Below are positions 1 to 6,299 of a stretch of DNA of 6,537 bases, one piece after another. The position numbers and the translations under genes are program-made. Every line of letters begins with the position of its first letter. The first letter of the stretch is position 1. Below the pieces are notes generated by a model, which was given only the letters and a program-made list of their open reading frames with translations, did not search any database and was not told the DNA's origin. This DNA comes from Peptostreptococcaceae bacterium (GTDB lineage Bacteria > Bacillota_A > Clostridia > Peptostreptococcales > Anaerovoracaceae). The stretch lies in contig JAENWH010000108.1 in NCBI GenBank assembly GCA_016650135.1, positions 1 through 6,537 of the forward strand, given 5' to 3'.

Positions 1-132
1 GAAATTACGTTTATAAGTACTTGCTATTCCCTTGTCATATTCAACTGAAAAAACATTTTCAAATCCCGCTTTATCAAATCCTAGAGAAAACCCTCCAGAT
101 CCACAGAACAAATCTATGTAATTATATGGCAT
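1..132 (-). CDS. C5-cytosine DNA methyltransferase, N-terminal part (runs off window)
   Basis: Only the first 44 residues are in the window; the gene continues past position 1. The translation opens MPYNYIDLFCGSGGFSLGF, the motif I of C5-cytosine methyltransferases (D-L-F-C-G-G-G at residues 7-14, binding S-adenosylmethionine), followed by AGF and by V-E-Y-D near residues 30-32, which matches the acidic motif II. Members of this family flip a cytosine out of duplex DNA and methylate carbon 5; the catalytic Pro-Cys and the target-recognition region lie outside the window, so specificity cannot be judged. The ATG at 132 sits 7 nt after a run of six G that serves as ribosome binding site and overlaps the stop codon of the HNH gene before it. 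It is the second gene of a restriction-modification operon and presumably protects host DNA from that nuclease. Family assignment is firm; cognate pairing with the nuclease is inferred from adjacency. Confidence 0.92.
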   Translation of the reverse strand, partial: MPYNYIDLFCGSGGFSLGFDKAGFENVFSVEYDKGIASTYKRNF

Positions 133-139
133 TTTATTA

Positions 140-145
140 CCCCCC
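140..145 (-). promoter_or_regulatory. Ribosome binding site of the methyltransferase, overlapping the nuclease stop codon
   Basis: The minus strand reads TAGGGGGGTAATAAAATG. The G of the HNH gene's TAG stop is the first base of a six-G run, and the run ends 7 nt before the methyltransferase ATG. A ribosome finishing the nuclease would therefore sit on this site, which suggests translational coupling of the two proteins. Confidence 0.6.
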
Positions 146-1287
146 TAAATTCCATTTTTCTCTCTAAAGATATTTCGATGATATTTCATATATTTCTGAC
201 GATTTTCATTGAATACGAATGAATCTAACTTGTTCCTTCCAAATTGCACCTTAACATTCTCATCAACACTCTTGCCCATTAATATCTCCCCATTTTCATC
301 AAACGAAATATCGAATTTGTCAAAATAAGAATCAATTGTTGGATTTAAAAGTAACCCATTATTTAAATCATATGCTTCGTACTCGTTATTTTCTTTTAAG
401 CACTGGGAACACGGTTTAATATGTGAGGCTATTAACGACTTATATGCCAATTTATCAAAATAACAAATTACCTTACCGTAAAAGCCTAAGGATTCTTCTC
501 TTAATTCTTCTTTGAAAATTCTATGTTTAATCCCATCTCTAATGTAAGTTTTGTCAAAATCGATATCAATAATCGATTTGTCGTCAACAAACCAAAAAAG
601 CCTTTTATATTTATCATATTTCAAATCAATGAATCTCTTTAAATACCCTATCAGATGACTAATTTGGTTATATTTCCTTTCATCAAAGTTACTTTCTACA
701 GCATATTGATACTGCAAATTCAAATCTTCCCTTGTAAGATAACCTGCTTTATAATTTGTTATATCCGTAACCATCAATCCCATTATATCTCTTGCGTTTA
801 GAGGGCCACTTTCGTCAAGTGTCTTCAATAAAAATTTGACGTGTTTTAAATTTCGTTTGTCAATGGTAACATCTGATGCTAACGATGAACATTCATAAAA
901 TATTTTTGAAAAAATTATCTTTTTTCTGTCTTTATCGGTTTCAACAATAAATTTTTTAACAAACGAATGGTATCCTAAGAGCATTGGATTCACAAAACCT
1001 ATTTTAACAAATTGATTAATCACTTTTCGAGCTGATAAACCTGGATCCTTTCCTTGAAATCCAGAAACCTTAATTATTTTTTCTTGTAAATCTTTGTATA
1101 ATTTTGATTCAATAAAGTTATTATTTAACTTTGCATTTTCTTGAATGGCATTATAATTATTATCAATATATATGATAATTACATTGAGACAATTATTGAA
1201 TTTTGTTCCCGTAATGTCCAAATGTGCAGCTGTAAATTTCCAATAGTTTTCATATATTTCAGTATCCCGTCTCTTTTTAATTTTCAT
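145..1287 (-). CDS. HNH endonuclease, probable type II restriction enzyme
   Basis: Protein of 380 residues. The C-terminal third carries an HNH_2-like nuclease core: ASHIKP (residues 287-292, with the metal/catalytic His289), YDLNNGLLLNP (306-316, with the conserved Asn-Gly), then TIDSYFDKFDISFDENGEI (317-335), the usual D-x-x-F-D...ISF-x-x-x-G-x-I tail. The place where many relatives have the last His of the HNH triad appears to hold Thr317. Residues 1-270 match nothing I recognise and probably hold DNA recognition. The frame is open up to an ATG at 1365, but the ATG at 1287 is chosen because GGAGGA lies 4 nt upstream of it, while the start at 1365 has no comparable site and adds 26 residues of low-complexity Lys-rich sequence. 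The next gene is a C5-cytosine methyltransferase 12 nt downstream, so the role is most likely restriction of unmethylated foreign DNA. The recognition sequence is unknown. Confidence 0.85.
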   Translation of the reverse strand: MKIKKRRDTEIYENYWKFTAAHLDITGTKFNNCLNVIIIYIDNNYNAIQENAKLNNNFIESKLYKDLQEKIIKVSGFQGKDPGLSARKVINQFVKIGFVNPMLLGYHSFVKKFIVETDKDRKKIIFSKIFYECSSLASDVTIDKRNLKHVKFLLKTLDESGPLNARDIMGLMVTDITNYKAGYLTREDLNLQYQYAVESNFDERKYNQISHLIGYLKRFIDLKYDKYKRLFWFVDDKSIIDIDFDKTYIRDGIKHRIFKEELREESLGFYGKVICYFDKLAYKSLIASHIKPCSQCLKENNEYEAYDLNNGLLLNPTIDSYFDKFDISFDENGEILMGKSVDENVKVQFGRNKLDSFVFNENRQKYMKYHRNIFREKNGI

Positions 1288-1554
1288 ATTTTCCTCCATA
1301 TGAAATCCTTTATCTTTTCTTTTATATTTGTCAATTAGTTTCTCTACCACATGCCTTAAGCACATTTTTTACCTATTTCCAACAATTTTTTATGTTTTTA
1401 ATGTCCAATTTTATCTTGACTCTTACCCTTTAATAATACTACAAACCCCCCCTAAAATATACCTATATTACTTCATAGATGGTTATTTCTCTCAATAATT
1501 ATACTCCAATGTATATCCAAATATTAGTACACCCAAATCCCGTCTTTCTTTCAC
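1288..1554 (-). other. Leader region of the restriction-modification operon
   Basis: AT-rich, apparently non-coding stretch between the YhaN-like remnant and the HNH gene. It contains the GGAGGA ribosome binding site (1292-1297), a run of seven G on the minus strand (1446-1452), and weak promoter-like words. I looked for a small upstream open frame encoding a controller (C) protein and for the GACT...AGTC C-box typical of such systems and saw neither. If the -10 at 1498-1503 is used, the mRNA leader would be about 200 nt. Confidence 0.4.
1498..1503 (-). promoter_or_regulatory. Possible -10 element for the restriction-modification operon
   Basis: The minus strand has a perfect TATAAT here, within GGAGTATAATTATTG. 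No good -35 hexamer is found 16-18 bp upstream and there is no TG extended -10, so this is a candidate only. A weaker alternative is TAAAAT with TTATTA 17 bp upstream, closer to the gene. Confidence 0.25.
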
Positions 1555-1833
1555 TCACTGCATCCCCACCAAATTCCCACCCAGTTCCCTGGCCGTCTCC
1601 GGACTGCAAGTGGTGAATATCACCTGATGCGTCTCAGCGAATTTTCGGATAATCTTCACTGCCATTTTCTTCCGGTACGGATCCAGGTCCACCAGGCAGT
1701 CATCTAGCACCAGAAACCCTTTGCTGTCAGTCAGACTGGCTCTCCAGCCCTTGCAATCACCAGCTTTTCTCCTCACTAATTGTATTTGGTGTATGAGAGG
1801 GCTCCGATATTGATATTCTAGTTTTTCAAACAT
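1555..1833 (-). pseudogene. C-terminal remnant of a YhaN/SMC-like ATPase
   Basis: Residues 39-92 of this 92-codon frame look like the end of the large SMC/Rad50-like ATPases of the YhaN group: GFLVLDDCLVDLDPYRKK carries the Walker B strand and D-loop (residues 39-56), and HQVIFTTCSPETARELGG (69-86) the usual strand and loop after it. Full-length family members run to many hundreds of residues with an N-terminal Walker A and long coiled coils; none of that is present. Residues 1-30 do not look like the family, so the junction lies near codon 31. The ATG has no convincing ribosome binding site. The DNA is visibly richer in G+C than the restriction genes beside it. I read this as a decayed tail left by a deletion or replacement. 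It is unlikely to be a functional small protein, since a Walker B motif without Walker A and the signature motif cannot hydrolyse ATP. Confidence 0.7.
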
Positions 1834-1878
1834 TTGCCCATATCGCCCATAATCCAGTCAAGTTCTAGCTTCCAACCG

Positions 1879-1903
1879 GCGCCACCAGACCCTAGCTGAT
1901 AAT
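1879..1903 (-). repeat. 25-bp direct repeat, copy A, abutting the stop of the truncated regulator
   Basis: Matches copy B at 2790-2814 at 24 of 25 bases (difference at 1889 against 2800). On the minus strand it begins ATTATCAGCTAGGG and ends TGGTGGCGC. It starts directly after the TAA stop of the truncated AlbA-type gene (1904-1906). Weaker similarity continues to about 1840, including GGTTGGAAGC and GGATTATGGGCGATAT. Confidence 0.85.
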
Positions 1904-2650
1904 TTACTTCAACTTATACTTTACTGCAGTACTGCTGCCTTTTTTTACAACTATATTTTTATCTACAAGACTATTTAGAATTTTTAGGGTTTTTGACTTT
2001 TCAAATTTGGTTTTTAAATCGATCTCTTTTCTAGTTAACTCTAGACCTTCTTTTAATAAATCATAAATAAAGAGTTCATCTTTAGACAAATCTAATTTAT
2101 CAATTTCAGTAACAGACAATATTATTCTAATCCTATTTTCGCTTACATCAAAATCAGGCTTAGATATGCTGTGTGAATATTCATCATTTATCCTTGCTAT
2201 TCCTGTCCCAAACTTTTCTATAATATTCAATCTATTAAAAACACCTGCAATGATTGAATTTCTTAGAACAGAAATATTTCCATTTAAATATTCTTCTTTA
2301 GAAATGCCTGCTGGCAAACCTCCCGGAGAATTTATTTGAATCCTGTCCTCATACATTGCTACTTGTATATATGAGTTAGTATCCCAAACCCTATGAACAA
2401 TTGCATTTGCTAAAGATTCTCTAAAGGCTTCTTTTGGGATTAGTTCTTTTTTTATTCTTATATAGCCCTCTATCTCCTCAAATGTATAATATTGCTCGAA
2501 AATCTCTATGGCTCTATCAAATTGTGTTAATAAAGATTTATTGCTAATGGTTTCCCTATATAGAATCTTATTGATGTCTTTCCTTTTGCTTACAGTTGTA
2601 TTTATCGTTTCAATATAAATCGGTATTTCCGCCATCGTTGCACGTCGCAT
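1904..2650 (-). pseudogene. AlbA/Schlafen-type ATP-binding transcriptional regulator, missing its N-terminal domain
   Basis: The 248-codon frame is the C-terminal part of the family often annotated as 'putative DNA binding domain / ATP-binding protein' or RecG-like regulator. Visible are a GHKL-like ATP-binding domain of the HATPase_c_4 kind: EAFRESLANAIVHR (residues 74-87, with Asn82 and His86), NSPGGLPAGIS (107-117) and IEKFGTGIARI (144-154). A winged-helix region follows at about 188-246. Intact relatives begin with an AlbA_2 (Schlafen-fold) domain that is wholly absent, and the match starts just where that domain should end. Neither ATG (2650 or 2635) has a ribosome binding site. The body is AT-rich, while DNA on both sides (1555-1903 and about 2636-2813) is GC-richer, and the change falls at the presumed 5' break. 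I call it a 5'-truncated remnant; expression of a short ATP-binding/winged-helix protein cannot be excluded because the frame has no internal stop. Confidence 0.65.
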
Positions 2651-2767
2651 TGCAGCGATGATAAGTGCTCACCCAAACGCTTCCATCCATACCCCGCAGC
2701 CCAACGCCGCTTTGCTGTTTTGCAAACTTAACAAAAAACCACAAATATCCCCCACAATCCTTGCCCT

Positions 2768-2782
2768 GGCTGGCTTCCAGCC
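2768..2782 (-). other. Short perfect hairpin downstream of the protease gene
   Basis: The minus strand reads GGCTGG-AAG-CCAGCC: a 6-bp perfect stem with a 3-nt loop, 31 nt after the ietS stop and inside the extended part of repeat copy B. No T-tract follows, so it is not a standard intrinsic terminator. It could protect the 3' end of the ietAS mRNA. The same place in copy A has lost most of the pairing. Confidence 0.4.
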
Positions 2783-2789
2783 CCAAAGT

Positions 2790-2814
2790 GCGCCACCAGG
2801 CCCTAGCTGATAAT
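2790..2814 (-). repeat. 25-bp direct repeat, copy B, overlapping the stop of the protease gene
   Basis: Near-identical to copy A at 1879-1903. The first base of the repeat is the last base of the protease TGA stop. Extended similarity reaches about 2745, with a 6-bp insertion relative to copy A and then the shared words GGCTGGAAGC and GGATTGTGGGGGATAT. The 139 bp between this copy and the truncated regulator (2651-2789) is GC-rich and holds no gene that I can support. Confidence 0.85.
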
Positions 2815-5069
2815 CACTCAAAATCAATTTCCGCTTCTGCTTTATGGTAGATATCCAATTGATTGCTAACATCAATTCTATTTACAATCCAACCTCTGAC
2901 CATACACATCTTTATAAAGTCATCGATACGGTTCACACCATTCATTTCCTTTAAGGTAACGATAACTCCGAACTGAAGTCCACGACCTGCTTTGGGTGCA
3001 AGACGTTCCTTCGTCTTTATACTTAATCCCCACATCCCCGAATCATAAACCTTTCGTGGTTTGGCACCATCTTTGATTGTTTCATTAATGTGTTTTACGT
3101 TATCCCATTTACGGTACATTTTACGTGCTTCTTCTTCATAAATAGCAACCACTCCGTCTTCTGCCTGCTTATTGCAATCTATTGTTTTTATAGTTGCCTT
3201 ACCTTTTTTCTCCATAATGCGACCAAAATGGATATCCATCTCAGTACTCGTATAATCTACCCCTTGATTACGATCACTTTTGGGGAAATATACAAGTGTT
3301 GCCTTGGCGAAATACGGATGTGCCTTCATATTCTGAGGAACTGGTATGTTGTATGTGTAGGTTTCATATTCATCGATTGACCCGTTCATAATAAAGCAAA
3401 TTTCATCATCCTTCGAATTCAGAATATCTTCAATCCGCTTGGGTACAACTCCATAACCAATACGAAATGAACCATCGTCCTTGCGATTCCATCCGGCAGC
3501 TGAATGAATTATAAGAGCCTTTGCTACTTCTCGACTAAGACCCATGATATGTATAAGATATGCCATTTTTCTAGTTATCCAAGGAGCAGCAAAAGAAGTC
3601 CCCTTAACATATGCTTTTCCTAATGATTCGCATACTACAATTTTGTCAGGACCATCCCCACCATAATAGCTTACATCTGGCTTATGGAAAAAGGACAATA
3701 CAGGTCCGACCCTAGTATAGGATGCTGACTTCCCACTAAAATCAACTGCATTCACCACCAACGAATTTAAAGAATCCGCTGGGGCACCAATTCTATAGGA
3801 GGATTGTACATTCTTTTCTTTATTGGTTCCAGCAACAATAAATATTATATCAAACTCACTTTGAATCTTATCTAATTCAGCTGCCTCAGGTGATATAAAG
3901 TTATTATTAATCTCCATAGCAGAACCTAAAGATAAATTCCAAACTTTAATATCCCTATTTTCAGTCACAATATTTCGTATCAGTTTTAATATAGTAAAGG
4001 AGCTGAATTTACCTGCTGTAGCAACACCAAAATGTCTTACACGGAATCTGCCACAGCCATCATCCAGGGACGGATTAAATGCAGGGCCATCCACAATAAT
4101 TGATGAAACTGCAGTTCCATGTCTACAATCCTTCTCGTTTATTTCAAAATCTGATGACAATTTGTTTTTATATTTCACCCATTCATGAAAGTATACACTT
4201 TCATCAAACTGTGTATCAATCACACCAACAACCGGCTCTTGATCTGGTTTTGGAATGGTAATCATTTTTTCATCATCATCATTAAAACACGTCATATCTT
4301 CACGTGTAATTTTCGAAAAATCTTTCACATTCATAGCGATCAAATAAGGCGCATTTTCCTGAAGCATTCTGATTTCATCCGGATTTAGTCTTAGGGTTGT
4401 CTCATCTATCATCTTGGCATTTATCATATCTATTCCAAATTGTCTCAATAAATCTAATGTTCCAATCCCGGTTTTATATATGGTAATTATAGATTCATCT
4501 TCTATTTTTTGTGTTTCTTTATCAATGTCAAATTTTTCTACAAAGTGTACATCAACTATGGTCTTTAGAAAATTGGTTTTCGAAATAGAGCTGTCACTAT
4601 AGTTTCCATTGTTTATCTGCTCAATATCCTTATCTGTAATCTTACCTTCATACTTTTCCCGGACAATTCTTGAGGATGCATCTAATTTTTTTATAGAATC
4701 CTTAATAGCTTTAAGATTTATAAAATGCGTAAAGACGTGTTTTTGTATAGTTTCGCCCTCATCGATTCCAGGTCCCCAAATAAATTTCGCACCTCTAATT
4801 GATTCGTTGGGGGATTTGCTTCCTTCTCCCAGTAAGATTTTGAGGCGGTTGCTCTTTGCAGCAACATGCCTGTAATGCACACTAATCAATGCTCCGCCTA
4901 TCTTTACCTGGTTTTTCTCCCAATAAGCAAGAATTCTCTGAAGCTGCTTCATAAGCTCCTCAATATGCTCCGCTGCTACAATTGCTCCTTTAGGCAAACG
5001 GGTTGGGCCAAAAGTGCTACTATTCTCTCTCTTTTGAAACTGTCCTTTTAGCTGCAGTATATTATTCAT
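2814..5069 (-). CDS. ietS: IetS-like subtilisin-family (S8) serine protease
   Basis: Protein of 751 residues with a complete subtilase triad: Asp285 in VVGVIDTQ (the usual DTG is DTQ), His317 in CRHGTAVSS, Ser492 in KGTSFAAPW, with Asn416 in IVAGTNKE as likely oxyanion residue. The protease domain covers about 278-550. Before it are about 275 residues typical of the IetS group, including the opening MNNILQLKG, AAKSNRLK and the KHVFTHF segment; after it are about 200 residues, probably beta-rich. No signal peptide or membrane helix is seen, so it should act in the cytoplasm, unlike secreted subtilisins. It overlaps the AAA ATPase gene by 8 bp, the arrangement of the IetAS pair, in which the protease has been described as the toxic partner. 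The start at 5069 is preferred to the ATG at 5075 because AGGGGG lies 9 nt upstream rather than 3 nt and homologues begin at this methionine. Substrate unknown. Confidence 0.85.
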   Translation of the reverse strand: MNNILQLKGQFQKRENSSTFGPTRLPKGAIVAAEHIEELMKQLQRILAYWEKNQVKIGGALISVHYRHVAAKSNRLKILLGEGSKSPNESIRGAKFIWGPGIDEGETIQKHVFTHFINLKAIKDSIKKLDASSRIVREKYEGKITDKDIEQINNGNYSDSSISKTNFLKTIVDVHFVEKFDIDKETQKIEDESIITIYKTGIGTLDLLRQFGIDMINAKMIDETTLRLNPDEIRMLQENAPYLIAMNVKDFSKITREDMTCFNDDDEKMITIPKPDQEPVVGVIDTQFDESVYFHEWVKYKNKLSSDFEINEKDCRHGTAVSSIIVDGPAFNPSLDDGCGRFRVRHFGVATAGKFSSFTILKLIRNIVTENRDIKVWNLSLGSAMEINNNFISPEAAELDKIQSEFDIIFIVAGTNKEKNVQSSYRIGAPADSLNSLVVNAVDFSGKSASYTRVGPVLSFFHKPDVSYYGGDGPDKIVVCESLGKAYVKGTSFAAPWITRKMAYLIHIMGLSREVAKALIIHSAAGWNRKDDGSFRIGYGVVPKRIEDILNSKDDEICFIMNGSIDEYETYTYNIPVPQNMKAHPYFAKATLVYFPKSDRNQGVDYTSTEMDIHFGRIMEKKGKATIKTIDCNKQAEDGVVAIYEEEARKMYRKWDNVKHINETIKDGAKPRKVYDSGMWGLSIKTKERLAPKAGRGLQFGVIVTLKEMNGVNRIDDFIKMCMVRGWIVNRIDVSNQLDIYHKAEAEIDFE

Positions 5070-6111
5070 TTTCATCTGCCCCCTTTAATTCACGAGCGAC
5101 GCTGCTTTTCGACTTCTTTGATAAAATTTCAATTTCGCGTATTGTAAATTTCTGAGCTTGCATTTTTTTTAAGTCCTCCGGTTTTTCAGAGCAAACCGTA
5201 TAATACAATCTTCTAAAATAATCCATGCCATCCTCCGGATCACTGAATGCAACTGCCGTTTTTATAATATTCTTTAATTCTCCTGGATATGGTATTGGAG
5301 ACATTAAGTTAAGTATCTTGCGAAAAAGCCTTACATCTTTGTTCGCAAGCTTAAATTTGGTTAAAAACTTATTCAACATTTCTTCTGCGACCGACATTAG
5401 GTCGTCTTGTGTATATCTATTAAAATCTATTATAGAATCAAAGCGTCGAATCAAAGCCCTGTCAAAATGCTCATATAGATTTGTTGTTGCAATCAATACA
5501 ACTCTTTCATCCATATAATCAATGCCCTTTAGCGTAGCGGATGTAGCTCTTCCCATTTCCCTCAGGTCATTGGAATTTGTGCGATCTAAAGCCACTGCAT
5601 CAATTTCGTCAAATAAGACAATAACCTTCTCCGGATGAACAAAATTATTTATCTCCTTGAATAATGCAGATATATTTTTTTGGGTTTGGCCAAGTTTACT
5701 GTCAACTATTGCCGCAAAATCAACCATATAAATATCACGCTCCAAGATACGCGCCAATTGTTTTACAGCTTCCGTTTTTCCCGTTCCCGGTGGCCCCTGA
5801 AGCAAAAACTTGTTAATTCCTGCATTGTGAGCAACTGCGTTTACAATTCCTAATAAATCCCGCATAATTAAATCTGGAAGTAAAAGCATCTCACCCTTAA
5901 CATCCATCTTTTCAAACAACGCAGACTCATTTTCTTTCATTTGAGGTATAAATGTATTAGAATTAGACATTAAAGCCATAATATATTCCGCTAACTGATA
6001 GTCTCCAACTGTATCAAATTCCTTAGCGATTTCGTATGCTTCACTTCTAAATCCGGCATCGTTATTCTCTGAATGATATTTAATTAAGTTGATGACGTTT
6101 TTCTTCTTCAT
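5062..6111 (-). CDS. ietA: IetA-like AAA ATPase, partner of the serine protease
   Basis: Protein of 349 residues with one AAA module: Walker A GPPGTGKT (106-113), Walker B VIVLFDEID (163-171, with catalytic Asp168-Glu169), sensor 1 ATTN (Asn211) and arginine finger pair in RALIRRFD (Arg222-Arg223), followed by a helical lid around YPGELKN (275-281). All residues needed to bind and hydrolyse ATP as a ring are present. Residues 1-95 form a small helical N-terminal region with no motif I recognise; the tail from about 315 is Lys-rich. It precedes the subtilisin-like gene with overlapping ends. In the IetAS pair of Agrobacterium Ti plasmids the ATPase acts as antitoxin to the protease; that role here is inferred. 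The ATG at 6111 is chosen because AAGGAG ends 10 nt upstream; an in-frame GTG at 6120 would lie only 1 nt from it. A strong promoter lies about 40 bp upstream. Confidence 0.85.
   Translation of the reverse strand: MKKKNVINLIKYHSENNDAGFRSEAYEIAKEFDTVGDYQLAEYIMALMSNSNTFIPQMKENESALFEKMDVKGEMLLLPDLIMRDLLGIVNAVAHNAGINKFLLQGPPGTGKTEAVKQLARILERDIYMVDFAAIVDSKLGQTQKNISALFKEINNFVHPEKVIVLFDEIDAVALDRTNSNDLREMGRATSATLKGIDYMDERVVLIATTNLYEHFDRALIRRFDSIIDFNRYTQDDLMSVAEEMLNKFLTKFKLANKDVRLFRKILNLMSPIPYPGELKNIIKTAVAFSDPEDGMDYFRRLYYTVCSEKPEDLKKMQAQKFTIREIEILSKKSKSSVARELKGADENE
5079..5084 (-). promoter_or_regulatory. Ribosome binding site of the protease gene, inside the ATPase gene
   Basis: The minus strand reads AGGGGGCAGATGAAAATGAA. 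The site lies within the last codons of the ATPase gene. It is 3 nt from the first ATG (5075) and 9 nt from the second (5069), which favours the second. Because it is translated as part of ietA, production of the protease is likely coupled to translation of the ATPase. Confidence 0.6.
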
Positions 6112-6121
6112 ATTGGGCACA

Positions 6122-6127
6122 CTCCTT
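6122..6127 (-). promoter_or_regulatory. ietA: Ribosome binding site that decides the ietA start
   Basis: AAGGAG is followed by 10 nt and the ATG at 6111. The alternative GTG at 6120 begins only 1 nt after the site, too close for initiation, so the shorter protein is preferred. Confidence 0.6.
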
Positions 6128-6147
6128 GATTTCTTCTCTTTATCTAT

Positions 6148-6176
6148 GTTATATCATTCCGGGACAGAATTGTCAA
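6148..6176 (-). promoter_or_regulatory. Strong sigma-A type promoter of the ietAS operon
   Basis: On the minus strand a perfect -35 TTGACA (6171-6176) is followed by a 17-bp spacer and a -10 TATAAC (6148-6153, five of six consensus bases). Transcription should begin near 6141, giving a leader of about 30 nt before the ATG at 6111 with AAGGAG inside it. A repeat pair overlaps the -35 and spacer, so a promoter this strong is probably repressed most of the time. Confidence 0.8.
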
Positions 6177-6193
6177 CGCTGGGACAAAAATGT
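6161..6193. promoter_or_regulatory. Putative operator: two GGGACA-type sites 20 bp apart over the ietAS promoter
   Basis: The plus strand has GGGACAGAATTGT at 6161-6173 and GGGACAAAAATGT at 6181-6193, agreeing at 11 of 13 bases and starting exactly 20 bp apart, about two helical turns. Each has an imperfect dyad (ACA-N4-TGT); site 1 extends to GACA-N4-TGTC. Site 1 covers the spacer and three bases of the -35; site 2 starts 5 bp upstream of the -35. Position and phasing fit cooperative binding of a dimeric repressor on one face of the helix. No regulator gene is in the window. Confidence 0.55.
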
Positions 6194-6234
6194 TTTATTA
6201 ATAAATGTGATCCTTCAGAGGTTTGAGCAATTTA

Positions 6235-6260
6235 AAAGAGAGTACATAAGTACCCTCCCT
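6235..6260 (-). terminator. Possible second terminator upstream of the ietAS promoter
   Basis: The minus strand can fold AGGGAGGGTAC-TTAT-GTACTCTCTTT into an 11-bp stem with three G-T pairs and a 4-nt loop, followed by TAAATTG. The T-tract is short and partly inside the stem, so this is a candidate only. It would insulate ietAS from readthrough out of glmS, or end a short unseen transcript. Confidence 0.4.
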
Positions 6261-6299
6261 AAATTGAATTACATTTGTTGTTATTAATTGCCGAGATTT

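Noticed and set aside
1288..1365. Longer start for the HNH gene at ATG 1365, adding 26 residues
   Set aside because: No good ribosome binding site precedes it, whereas GGAGGA lies 4 nt before the ATG at 1287. The extra residues are low-complexity and Lys-rich.
1288..1554. Controller-protein gene or C-box for the restriction-modification operon
   Set aside because: No small helix-turn-helix frame is found and no GACT...AGTC dyad is present in the leader.
2768..2782. Hairpin as an intrinsic terminator of ietAS
   Set aside because: The stem is good but it is followed by purine-rich sequence rather than a T-tract.
2651..2814. Integron attC-like site (GTTAAGT and GTTGGGC match GTTRRRY)
   Set aside because: No paired RYYYAAC core sits at the right distance, the required folded structure is not evident, and no integrase or cassette array is present.
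2669..2875. Open frame of 68 codons on the minus strand crossing the end of the protease gene
   Set aside because: It overlaps ietS in another frame, has no ribosome binding site, and its second half is the translated repeat and its GC-rich flank.
3090..5051. Several plus-strand open frames of 60-100 codons inside the ietS gene, and one inside ietA
   Set aside because: They lie antisense to well-supported genes, have Cys/Phe/Ile-rich translations typical of reverse-strand reading, and lack start signals or known motifs.
6112..6120. GTG start for ietA at 6120
   Set aside because: It begins 1 nt after AAGGAG, too close for initiation; the ATG at 6111 has acceptable spacing.
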